DNA of 6,162 nucleotides, from positions 1 through 6,162 of the forward strand of contig JALVXW010000331.1 in the NCBI GenBank assembly GCA_027038155.1, given 5' to 3'. The stretch comes from Sulfurovum sp. (GTDB taxonomy: Bacteria; Campylobacterota; Campylobacteria; Campylobacterales; Sulfurovaceae). Shown in pieces: positions 1-5,984 of this stretch (the stretch's first letter is position 1; each line of letters starts with the position of its first letter). Under the pieces are notes generated by a model. It was not told where the DNA came from, did not search any database, and saw only the letters and a program-made list of their open reading frames with translations. A program made the position numbers and the translations under genes.

Positions 1-52
1 TCTCTCTTCAAACACATAATAACATAAAATCAAACCTAATGCAAATTACTTT

Positions 53-61
53 TGATATAAT
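53..61 (+). promoter_or_regulatory. Extended -10 promoter for speA operon
   Basis: The sequence TGATATAAT is a perfect TATAAT hexamer (56-61) preceded by TG plus one base, the extended -10 form. It puts the transcription start near 67-69, about 20 nt before the speA ATG. No TTGACA-like -35 is visible, which is usual for the vegetative sigma factor in Campylobacterota. It would drive speA, cysE and the TRAP gene together. Bases 1-52 hold nothing else I can support. Confidence 0.65.
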
Positions 62-88
62 TACCCTAATAAAAAATGAGGTATATAA

Positions 89-1954
89 ATGAAGCATTTT
101 GGTCTAAATATTTGGGGAGATAATAACTTTATCATAGACCATGATACCATCAATGTAAACCATGCTTCTAGGCCCTCCTTGCTTCAAATCACCCAAAAGA
201 TACGAGAAAAAGGCTATAAAGGGCCTTTGCTTTTGCGTTTTCCTCATCTCATTAAAAAACAGATTTCTACACTTTTTACTACTTTTGAAAAAGCCAAAAA
301 GGAGTTTGACTATAAGGGTAACTTTCAAGCAGTCTTTCCGCTTAAGGTCAATCAATTTCCTAACTTTATTGAGTCGCTTATAGAGGTTTCTCAAGCTTAT
401 AATTATGGGCTAGAGGCTGGGAGTAAAGCAGAACTTATTATTGCAATGAGCAAAACCCCTTTGGAAGCACCTATTACCGTGAATGGCTTTAAAGATAAAG
501 AGATGATCTCTCTTTGTTTTATCGCTGCAAAGATGGGGCATAACATTACTGTAACCATAGAGGGATTAGGTGAGCTAGAGACAATTATTCAGGTTAATCA
601 TGAACTGAATGATGGGTTAGATACCCCTATCGTTCCTAAAATTGGGGTACGCATACGTCTGCATAGTACAGGCATTGGCATTTGGGCAAAAAGTGGGGGG
701 TATGGCTCCAAATTTGGGCTTACCTCTACTGAACTGCTAGAGGCCTATGAGATGCTCAAAAAACACACATTACTCTCTTATCTATGGATGATACATTTTC
801 ATATCGGCTCACAGATGTCTGACATTGCTCCACTCAAAAAGGCTCTCAGAGAGGCAGGCAATATCTATGCAGAACTCAAAAAACGTGGGGCTGATGCCCT
901 AGGGGCTATCAACATTGGTGGAGGACTTGCCGTTGAGTATAGCCAACATGAAGGCAAAACGGAACGCAACTACTCACTCCAAGAGTTTGCCAATGATGTG
1001 GTCTTTCTTATGCAGGAGATAGCCAAAAGCAAAGGGGTAGATGAGCCTGACATTTTTACAGAGTCTGGGCGTTATATTGCAGCTTCTCACTCTGTTTTGG
1101 TAGCTCCTGTATTGGAACTTTTTTCACAAGAGTACAACGAAAAAGGGCTACGACTCAAAGAGAAAAACCCACCACTCATAGAGGAACTTAACGACCTCTA
1201 CACATCACTTAGTCGTAAACATGCACGTGAGTACCTGCATGATGCACTCGACCACATGGAGAGTCTGCTTACACTCTTTGATTTGGGCTATATTGACCTT
1301 GAAGATCGCTCCAATACAGAGATACTGGTCAATCTTATTATCAAAAAAGCTATATTTCTTTTACAAAATGAAGGGACAGATGAGCTTAAAAAACTTCAAG
1401 ACCGCATACAGGAGAAGTATCTTGTAAACTTCTCCGCATTTGAGTCTTTGCCTGATTTTTGGGGATTGGCACAACACTTTCCTGTCATGCCCCTAGACAG
1501 ACTCAATGAAAAACCGACCAACCCTGCAAGCATTTGGGATATTACTTGTGACAGTGATGGAGAGATAGGTTTCAACCGTAACCTGCCACTCTATCTGCAT
1601 GACATAGATGTGAGTAAAGAGGAGTATTTTTTAGCCTTTTTTCTTACAGGTGCCTACCAGGAAGTCTTAGGCATGAAACACAACCTCTTTACCCACCCTA
1701 CCGAAGCTGTCATTGGCTTTGATGATGAGGGAAACTACACCGTAGATAAGCTTATAGAGGCACAAAATCTCATGGATATATTGGATGATTTGGATTATGA
1801 TACTCACCTTATAGATAAAACACTTACATACAGAATTGAAGCCTCTAAACATCTATCCAAAGAGGAAAAACAAGCACTTTTAGACAAACTTTATCTCTAT
1901 TTAAGCGAAAATAGCTATCTTAAGACCATTCAAGCGATAGATGAAAGAGAATAG
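89..1954 (+). CDS. speA: Biosynthetic arginine decarboxylase (PLP-dependent)
   Basis: Converts L-arginine to agmatine and CO2 in the cytoplasm, the first step of the agmatine route to putrescine and (carboxy)spermidine. The 621 residues are close to the usual length of about 620-660. This is the fold III (alanine racemase-like) decarboxylase family. Visible motifs are FPLKVNQ at 84-90 with the PLP Schiff-base lysine K86, GLEAGSKAEL near 108, GSKFGL at 206-211, HFHIGSQ at 236-242, the glycine loop INIGGGL at 274-280 that holds the PLP phosphate, TESGR at 324-328, and the C-terminal active-site stretch WDITCDSDG at 483-491 with C487. Residues from about 350 to 460 match the helical insertion of this family, and 500-621 the C-terminal helical part. 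The ATG at 89 has GAGGT at 78-82, spaced 6 nt. It is the first gene of a probable operon, with cysE 6 nt after its TAG. It appears intact. Confidence 0.96.
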   Translation: MKHFGLNIWGDNNFIIDHDTINVNHASRPSLLQITQKIREKGYKGPLLLRFPHLIKKQISTLFTTFEKAKKEFDYKGNFQAVFPLKVNQFPNFIESLIEVSQAYNYGLEAGSKAELIIAMSKTPLEAPITVNGFKDKEMISLCFIAAKMGHNITVTIEGLGELETIIQVNHELNDGLDTPIVPKIGVRIRLHSTGIGIWAKSGGYGSKFGLTSTELLEAYEMLKKHTLLSYLWMIHFHIGSQMSDIAPLKKALREAGNIYAELKKRGADALGAINIGGGLAVEYSQHEGKTERNYSLQEFANDVVFLMQEIAKSKGVDEPDIFTESGRYIAASHSVLVAPVLELFSQEYNEKGLRLKEKNPPLIEELNDLYTSLSRKHAREYLHDALDHMESLLTLFDLGYIDLEDRSNTEILVNLIIKKAIFLLQNEGTDELKKLQDRIQEKYLVNFSAFESLPDFWGLAQHFPVMPLDRLNEKPTNPASIWDITCDSDGEIGFNRNLPLYLHDIDVSKEEYFLAFFLTGAYQEVLGMKHNLFTHPTEAVIGFDDEGNYTVDKLIEAQNLMDILDDLDYDTHLIDKTLTYRIEASKHLSKEEKQALLDKLYLYLSENSYLKTIQAIDERE

Positions 1955-1960
1955 ATACCG

Positions 1961-2665
1961 ATGATACAGATGTTTAAGCTAATTAAAGAAGATTTTTCCA
2001 ATGTAAAGAAGAATGACCCTGCCCTGCACTCTACTTTTGAACTTTTTTTTAACTACCCTGGACTATGGGCAATGTTTTTTTACCGCATTTCACATGCACT
2101 TTACAAAAAAGGATTACGTTTTCTGCCACGCTTTATCTCTGCCATGGGGCAGTTTTTGACAACAATAGATATTCATCCAGCAGCACAGATGGGTCGTAGA
2201 GTATTTATTGATCACGGTATGGGTGTCGTTATAGGTGAGACGGTCATTATTGGGAATGATGTGGTTATCTATCAGCAAGTCACATTGGGAGGAGTGAGTA
2301 CCTCAAAGGGCAAACGTCACCCTACTTTAGAAAACAATGTTGTTATTGGTGCGGGGGCAAAAGTGCTTGGAAATATCACGATAGGTGACAACTCAAAAGT
2401 GGGTGCTAACTCTGTTGTAGTAAAAGATGTACCATCTGATTGTACTGCTGTGGGTATTCCTGCACGTGTACTAAGACGAGGCTATGATAAAAATCCACTA
2501 AGCCACAACAAAATCCCAGATGTAAACAAAGAGATATTTGAGTATCTTATCAAGCGTATTGAGGTGCTTGAAGAGGCACTGCCTAAAACAAAACAAAAAG
2601 ATATTAAACAAAAAGATCATAATCTTGATGAGATATATGACAACTTTATTCACAGTATGGACTAA
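1961..2665 (+). CDS. cysE: Serine O-acetyltransferase
   Basis: Transfers acetyl from acetyl-CoA to L-serine, giving O-acetylserine, the substrate of cysteine synthase. The protein has 234 residues, the short (Bacillus-like) form rather than the roughly 270-residue enterobacterial one. An N-terminal helical part (about 1-65) is followed by a left-handed beta-helix of hexapeptide repeats (about 68-172). The catalytic dyad is D70 (in DIHP) and H85 (in DHG), with the same 15-residue spacing as E. coli D143/H158; KRHP with H120 and the loop QQVTLGG (105-111) also match. The tail 173-234 is helical, lysine-rich and holds a 15-nt tandem repeat ([10 protein letters not shown]). It ends in HSMD, without the C-terminal Ile that docks into cysteine synthase in enteric bacteria. 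AAAGAGA at 1944-1950 serves the ATG at 1961; a second ATG at 1970 (residue 4) is also possible. Confidence 0.95.
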   Translation: MIQMFKLIKEDFSNVKKNDPALHSTFELFFNYPGLWAMFFYRISHALYKKGLRFLPRFISAMGQFLTTIDIHPAAQMGRRVFIDHGMGVVIGETVIIGNDVVIYQQVTLGGVSTSKGKRHPTLENNVVIGAGAKVLGNITIGDNSKVGANSVVVKDVPSDCTAVGIPARVLRRGYDKNPLSHNKIPDVNKEIFEYLIKRIEVLEEALPKTKQKDIKQKDHNLDEIYDNFIHSMD

Positions 2666-2667
2666 AC

Positions 2668-3765
2668 ATGAAAAGAAGAGATTTTATAACCACTACCGCA
2701 CTGGGGGCTACTGCACTTGCTATGAGTGCATGCCACCGTAAAGAAGAGACAAGCAAAACAGGTACTTTACCTCTTAACAAAGGCAAAAAAGTAACCCTCA
2801 AACTCGCCACCTCCTGGCCTGCACACTTTCCTATTATGGGAACAGGTGTAGATAGCTTTGCCAAACGCTGTTTTGAGCTTAGTGGAGGCACACTGGAGAT
2901 AAAAGTGTTCCCCAAAAACATCTTGGTCCCTGCTTTGCAAGTATTTGACAGTTGTGCAGCGGCACAGATAGATGCGTTTCACTCAGGTGTGTACTACTGG
3001 AAAGGGAAAAATCCTGCTTTTAGCATCTTTGGAGGGATGCCACTGGGGCTTACCTCTGAAGAGATGATAACATGGCTAAAGTTTGGTGGAGGGTATGAGC
3101 TATGGCGTGAAATGTATGCCAAATTTAACCTCTACCCTCTCATAGGTGGCACCACGGGTCCACAGATGGGTGGGTGGTTTAAAAAAGAGATACACTCTTT
3201 GGCAGACCTCAAAGGCTTGAAGATGCGTATCCCTGGATTAGGTGGAGAGGTAATGAAACGACTCGGAGCAAACCCCGTACTGCTTCCTGCGGGAGAGATA
3301 TATACTGCACTAGAGCGTGGCACTATTGATGCTACTGAGTGGGTAGGTCCTGCACTTGATACAATGATGGGCTTTGACAAGGTTGCCAACTTCTACTACA
3401 CTGGCTGGCACGAACCAGGAAGTATCTTGGAGATTACTTTCAATAAAGCACGCTGGGAGAAGCTAAGCGATGAACATCGTGCCATTATAACAGCAGCAAG
3501 TGAAGAGATGACTGGCACTATGCTTCAAGAGTTTAGATACAAAAATGCAAAAGCTTTTAAAGAGCTTCCTGGCAATGTACAGATAAAAACATTCCCTAAA
3601 GAGATGATGGATGCGGCAAAAGTAGCCCTAAAAGATATATGGAAAGATGAGAGTGCAAAGAGTGAAGATTTTAAAAGAGTGTTAGATAGCTACAAAGCAT
3701 TCTACAACCTGAACAAACCCTATGATGATATAAGCACTAAAAATTTCCTGGAGATTAGAGGTTAA
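2668..3765 (+). CDS. TRAP transporter solute-binding lipoprotein, DctP/TakP-like
   Basis: Extracytoplasmic receptor of a tripartite ATP-independent periplasmic transporter; it would hand a carboxylate to a DctQM membrane pair. The protein has 365 residues. The N-terminus MKRRDFITTT is a twin-arginine (Tat) motif, followed by a hydrophobic stretch and a lipobox-like AMSAC with C22, so it is probably exported folded and lipid-anchored. The mature part matches the TakP branch: WPAHFPIMGTGVD near 50, a YYWKGK motif at 109-114, GPQMGGWF at 164-171, KMRIPG at 185-190 with R187 (the conserved carboxylate-binding arginine), and TEWVGP at 223-228 with the E-W pair that lies in the ligand site of TakP. 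By family, 2-oxo or hydroxy acids are likelier ligands than C4-dicarboxylates, but this is inference. It starts 2 nt after the cysE TAA with only a weak GGA (2659-2661), suggesting translational coupling. No dctQ or dctM is in the window. It overlaps ung at the 3' end. Confidence 0.92.
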   Translation: MKRRDFITTTALGATALAMSACHRKEETSKTGTLPLNKGKKVTLKLATSWPAHFPIMGTGVDSFAKRCFELSGGTLEIKVFPKNILVPALQVFDSCAAAQIDAFHSGVYYWKGKNPAFSIFGGMPLGLTSEEMITWLKFGGGYELWREMYAKFNLYPLIGGTTGPQMGGWFKKEIHSLADLKGLKMRIPGLGGEVMKRLGANPVLLPAGEIYTALERGTIDATEWVGPALDTMMGFDKVANFYYTGWHEPGSILEITFNKARWEKLSDEHRAIITAASEEMTGTMLQEFRYKNAKAFKELPGNVQIKTFPKEMMDAAKVALKDIWKDESAKSEDFKRVLDSYKAFYNLNKPYDDISTKNFLEIRG

Positions 3766-4442
3766 GACAATGTCCATACAATAGGCTCTTTGCCCTGCGA
3801 TACAAGATAGGTATTTATCCTAGAGAACGGCTTAGAGCCCCAAAACCCCCTATAGGCAGAGAGTGGTGAGGGGTGTGGGTCATTGATGACTAGGTGCCTA
3901 CTGGTATCTATCTGTCTTCCTTTTTTTTGTGCATGAGCTCCCCAGAGCAGAAAAACCACATTTTCACACTCTGTATTGACAACAGAGATAATCTTGTCGG
4001 TAAACGCTTCCCATCCCCTGTTTTTATGAGCATTAGCCTCACCCTCTTCTACAGTCAAAACAGCATTAAGCAGTAGCACACCCTGCTTTGCCCATGGGAG
4101 CAAGTAGCCTGTATGAGTGTTGTCTATTCCTAAATCAGCATAGAGCTCTTTATTGATGTTTTGTAGTGATTTGGGTAGCGGCGTAACATTTTTTTGCACA
4201 GAGAAACAAAGACCATGTGCATGTCCTTTGGTAGGGTATGGGTCTTGTCCCAAGATGACTACTTTTACTTTGTTTAAGGGTGTTGCGTTTAAGGCTGCAA
4301 ACCAGTGAGGTTTAGGAGGCAAAATACTTTTACCTTTTTTTGCTTCACTTTCCAAAAATGCTTCCAGTTCTTGCATATAAGGTTTAGACCACTCGCCCCT
4401 AAGTGCTTTTTGCCATGATGGCTCAGTTAATAATTTTTGCAT
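3762..4442 (-). CDS. ung: Uracil-DNA glycosylase, family 1
   Basis: Removes uracil from DNA by hydrolysing the N-glycosidic bond, the first step of base excision repair. The 226 residues match the usual length of about 220-230. The family motifs align with E. coli Ung at an offset of +3: GQDPY at 65-69 with catalytic D67 and Y69, AHGLCFSV at 75-82 with the uracil-stacking F80, LLLNAVLTV at 123-131 with the uracil-reading N126, GWEAFTD at 143-149, and HPSPLSAYRGFWGSKPFS at 190-207 with catalytic H190 and the intercalating L194. One departure is P70 where E. coli has H67 (GQDPYP instead of GQDPYH); I recall GQDPYP in other natural Ung proteins, so activity is expected. The start is fixed by a strong GAGAGGA ribosome site (4447-4453, minus strand), 4 nt before the ATG. 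Its 3' end shares 4 nt with the TRAP gene. Confidence 0.97.
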   Translation of the reverse strand: MQKLLTEPSWQKALRGEWSKPYMQELEAFLESEAKKGKSILPPKPHWFAALNATPLNKVKVVILGQDPYPTKGHAHGLCFSVQKNVTPLPKSLQNINKELYADLGIDNTHTGYLLPWAKQGVLLLNAVLTVEEGEANAHKNRGWEAFTDKIISVVNTECENVVFLLWGAHAQKKGRQIDTSRHLVINDPHPSPLSAYRGFWGSKPFSRINTYLVSQGKEPIVWTLS

Positions 4443-4473
4443 ACTATCCTCTCACATATTTTTCTACAAATGC

Positions 4474-4553
4474 TTGTGCTGTGGGTGTTTGCAAAGAATT
4501 TGAGGTTAACCCTTAGGTTAATCGATGATTATTTGCAAATACCCACAGTGCAA
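4474..4553. repeat. 80-nt imperfect palindrome (long hairpin)
   Basis: The arms 4474-4495 and 4532-4553 pair over 22 positions: 19 Watson-Crick pairs, and 3 G-T contacts that would be G-U pairs only in plus-strand RNA (at 4477, 4478 and 4487). The core CTGTGGGT and ACCCACAG is perfect. The 36-nt loop holds a second hairpin, TTAACC-CTTA-GGTTAA at 4506-4521, and a short AATT/GATT pairing between them. There is no T-run next to the stem, so it is not a simple intrinsic terminator. The wobble pattern favours a plus-strand RNA or a DNA cruciform over a minus-strand leader. It is 21 nt upstream of the ung ribosome site. Confidence 0.7.
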
Positions 4554-4573
4554 TGACTTTTGCTAGTTTGGTG

Positions 4574-4600
4574 ATTTCTATTGCATCATTTGGGTTTATA
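4574..4600. repeat. 27-nt direct repeat, copy 1
   Basis: Identical to copy 2 (4725-4751) at 24 of 27 positions, with no gaps. The first nine bases (ATTTCTATT) and the last thirteen (ATTTGGGTTTATA) are exact, and the three differences fall in the middle five bases. This copy abuts the 4601-4620 dyad. Confidence 0.65.
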
Positions 4601-4620
4601 GTGTGTATTTAGTTACACAC
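4601..4620. promoter_or_regulatory. 20-nt dyad, candidate operator for ung leader
   Basis: GTGTGTA and TACACAC are perfect 7-bp inverted arms around a 6-nt spacer. The dyad lies directly downstream of a minus-strand extended -10 (4629-4621) and would cover the transcription start near 4614. That is a typical place for a repressor site, but no regulator gene is in the window. Confidence 0.35.
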
Positions 4621-4629
4621 ATTATAACA
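4621..4629 (-). promoter_or_regulatory. Extended -10 promoter facing ung
   Basis: On the minus strand this reads TGTTATAAT: a perfect TATAAT with TG plus one base before it. Transcription would start near 4614 and give ung a leader of about 170 nt that contains repeat copy 1 and the whole palindrome. No closer -10 of equal quality is seen upstream of ung. Confidence 0.5.
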
Positions 4630-4724
4630 TACATCATATTTTAAATCTTCTACACTCTTTATCCTAAATCTCAAAATAGAATTCTTTGAATTTGCTTTAT
4701 GCTCATATTTATGCAAAGTCATGA

Positions 4725-4751
4725 ATTTCTATTTCGTGATTTGGGTTTATA
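4725..4751. repeat. 27-nt direct repeat, copy 2
   Basis: Second copy of the 4574-4600 unit, 151 nt downstream in the same orientation, matching 24 of 27 bases. It ends in GTTTATATAG, which could itself act as a weak -10, about 85 nt before the hemerythrin-PAS start. Confidence 0.65.
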
Positions 4752-4810
4752 TAGTCATTCAAAAATAAATACTCTTGATATAGCTCAACAGCCAAAAGCA
4801 TACATTCCGA

Positions 4811-4816
4811 TATGAT
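4811..4816 (+). promoter_or_regulatory. Candidate -10 for hemerythrin-PAS gene
   Basis: TATGAT is a one-mismatch -10 hexamer. It would start a short leader of about 15 nt at roughly 4823, just ahead of AAAAAGG (4824-4830), which is the ribosome site 7 nt before the ATG at 4838. No -35 box is clear. Confidence 0.4.
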
Positions 4817-4837
4817 ACCACTAAAAAAGGTCTCACT

Positions 4838-5821
4838 ATGAGTGAATTTTTAAACAACAAACCCTCTCCGCTTGAAGGGCAATTTCCCGATGGGCATCCT
4901 GTACGTACCTACCTAGAAGAGAATCTTCTTATCCGTGACCTTATGCGACAGATAGAACGTATTAGAATCCCTGAACAACTGATACTTTTAAAAGAGCTTT
5001 TTGAGAAGTTGAGTAAAATTGATCTACACTTTACACGCAAAGAGAACCAGCTCTTTCCCTATCTCGAAAAGTATGGCTGGACAAGTCCTTCTCAGGGGAT
5101 GTGGACATTTCATGACCAGATAAGAGAGGAGATCAAAAAAACCAGAGAGATTATCAACAGTGAAGATGCAGAAGCCATCTCTACACAGATGCAACAGCTC
5201 TTTAGGTTTTTGGAGCAAATTATGAATGTAGAGGAGCAACGTCTGTTTCCACGTGCGATGCAGATGTTAAGCCAAGAGGAGTGGAAAGAGTTTAAAGAGG
5301 GAGACAAAGAGATAGGCTGGATGTTTGACACGCCACCTACCCCCTACCCAGCAGATACCTACATTCACCCAAGCCAAGATACCCAAAAACGTAAACTCCC
5401 TTTTGACACAGAGGACAAAACCCACTATGATGAGGGCTATCTTACCCCTGAGCAGGTCAATGCTATCTTTAGAATATTACCTGTAGATATTACCTATGTC
5501 AACGAAAACGATCAAGTGGTCTTCTATAACCGTGGAGAAGAGAGAGTCTTTCCAAGAAGTGCAGGTATTATAGGTAGAGAGGTGAAGTTCTGTCATCCGC
5601 CAAAGAGTGTAGACCAAGTGATTAAAATACTTGAAGCCTTTAAAGCAGGCACCCAGGACCTCGCAGAGTTTTGGATAAACTTTAAGGGGCAGTTTATACA
5701 CATACAATATTTCGCTGTGCGTGACCCTGATGGCACCTACCGTGGAGTGATAGAGATGAGTCAGGATGTGACACATATACGTGAACTTGAAGGGGAGCAG
5801 AGATTGCTGGATTGGGAGTAG
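4838..5821 (+). CDS. Hemerythrin-like/PAS sensor protein, DUF438 family
   Basis: Probable soluble sensor joining a hemerythrin-like four-helix bundle to a PAS domain; the ligand is unproven (O2, NO or redox state by family). The bundle spans about 18-165. Likely metal ligands are H20 (in GHPV), H64 and E69 (HFTRKENQLFP), H92 (FHDQIREE) and E133 (VEEQRLFP). The second-helix-pair His expected five residues before E133 is I128, so the site has fewer His than classical hemerythrin. A linker rich in P and D (165-200) leads to the PAS domain, about 203-315, with LPVDITYVNENDQVVFYN, the family hallmark CHPPKSV (252-258), FWINFKGQFIHIQYFAVRD and a LEGEQRLLDWE ending. DUF438 proteins usually carry an extra N-terminal helical domain of about 70 residues; here only about 18 residues precede the bundle. 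There is no kinase, HTH or cyclase output. The start has AAAAAGG 7 nt upstream and stands alone. Confidence 0.9.
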   Translation: MSEFLNNKPSPLEGQFPDGHPVRTYLEENLLIRDLMRQIERIRIPEQLILLKELFEKLSKIDLHFTRKENQLFPYLEKYGWTSPSQGMWTFHDQIREEIKKTREIINSEDAEAISTQMQQLFRFLEQIMNVEEQRLFPRAMQMLSQEEWKEFKEGDKEIGWMFDTPPTPYPADTYIHPSQDTQKRKLPFDTEDKTHYDEGYLTPEQVNAIFRILPVDITYVNENDQVVFYNRGEERVFPRSAGIIGREVKFCHPPKSVDQVIKILEAFKAGTQDLAEFWINFKGQFIHIQYFAVRDPDGTYRGVIEMSQDVTHIRELEGEQRLLDWE

Positions 5822-5828
5822 TCTATTT

Positions 5829-5837
5829 TGCTATAAT
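5829..5837 (+). promoter_or_regulatory. Extended -10 just after hemerythrin-PAS gene
   Basis: TGCTATAAT, a perfect extended -10, begins 8 nt after the preceding stop codon and points into the gap between two convergent genes. A start near 5844 would make an RNA beginning around ATGCCTTAT, antisense to the 3' end of the minus-strand membrane gene if it runs past 5983. It may be chance in AT-rich DNA. The remaining gap to 5955 shows no gene I can support. Confidence 0.35.
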
Positions 5838-5955
5838 TCTTTATGCCTTATACTTATCTATTTGTATTTACTTAGTGGGGTAATAAGGAGCCTCCAATAG
5901 CAGGTAATACCACAATGGGTTTTGCAAATATGAGATTATGCAAGATTGTGTTTAC

Positions 5956-5984
5956 AAAAACCTTACTGAGTCTCAGAGGGGTTT
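5956..5984 (-). terminator. Possible terminator of right-edge membrane gene
   Basis: Read on the minus strand, AAACC and CTGAG pair with CTCAG and GGTTT around a small loop, with a 3-nt internal mismatch, and the stem runs into TTTTT (5960-5956). It overlaps the TAA of the membrane gene. The U-run is short and followed by G, so it is a weak or partial intrinsic terminator. As plus-strand RNA the same stem is stronger through two G-U pairs but has no U-run. Confidence 0.4.

Larger units (their letters stand above)
4444..4722 (-). pseudogene. Possible decayed gene fragment upstream of ung
   Basis: One minus-strand frame of 93 codons runs from an ATG at 4722 to a TAG at 4446-4444, one base before the ung ATG. 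It is broken by in-frame TAA codons at 4611-4609 and 4515-4513. The three segments are 37, 31 and 22 residues long. They read like ordinary protein, for example SILRFRIKSVEDLKYDV, then NPNDAIEITKLAKVIALWV, then SLQTPTAQAFVEKYVRG. Around the second stop TTAACC occurs twice (TTAACC, TAAGGG, TTAACC), so a 12-nt in-frame insertion could have brought in the stop. I recognise no family. Against it: much of the frame lies in a palindrome and a repeat, and there is no clear ribosome site at 4722. The ung ribosome site would sit in its last codons, as is common in operons. Confidence 0.22.
4443..4837. other. Structured 395-nt gap between divergent genes
   Basis: No complete plausible gene is seen between ung (leftward) and the hemerythrin-PAS gene (rightward). 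The gap is longer than every other spacer here and is far from featureless. From left to right it holds the ung ribosome site, an 80-nt imperfect palindrome (4474-4553), repeat copy 1 (4574-4600), a dyad (4601-4620) next to a minus-strand extended -10 (4621-4629), an AT-rich stretch, repeat copy 2 (4725-4751), and the hemerythrin-PAS promoter and ribosome site (4811-4830). It also contains a stop-broken minus-strand reading frame. A dispersed intergenic repeat unit, a regulatory leader or a decayed gene would each fit. Confidence 0.6.

Noticed and set aside
1..92. Open plus-strand frame from 3 to 92 as the tail of an upstream gene
   Set aside because: It runs through the speA promoter and ribosome site and does not read like protein; no upstream gene end can be supported.
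104..394. Minus-strand 96-codon ORF inside speA
   Set aside because: Fully antisense to well-conserved speA sequence; no ribosome site or family resemblance. The same applies to 1667-1852 (minus) and 1221-1427 (plus).
2646..3389. Minus-strand ORFs of 71-91 codons opposite the TRAP gene
   Set aside because: Shadow frames of a gene with a clear family match; composition follows the complementary codons.
4504..4523. Intrinsic terminator at TTAACC-CTTA-GGTTAA
   Set aside because: Short AT-rich stem with no following U-run on either strand.
4474..4553. Integron attC site
   Set aside because: The palindrome lacks matched GTTRRRY/RYYYAAC core sites, and no integrase or cassette array is present.
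4553..4612. 19-codon hydrophobic plus-strand ORF (MTFASLVISIASFGFIVCI) in the gap
   Set aside because: No ribosome site in front of the ATG, very short, and its bases are largely explained by the palindrome edge and repeat copy 1.
4721..4768. 15-codon plus-strand ORF MNFYFVIWVYIVIQK over repeat copy 2
   Set aside because: Too short, no ribosome site, and the repeat is in a different frame from copy 1, so coding is not conserved between copies.
5024..5776. Minus-strand ORFs of 71-99 codons opposite the hemerythrin-PAS gene
   Set aside because: The plus-strand frame carries the domain motifs throughout; these frames have none.
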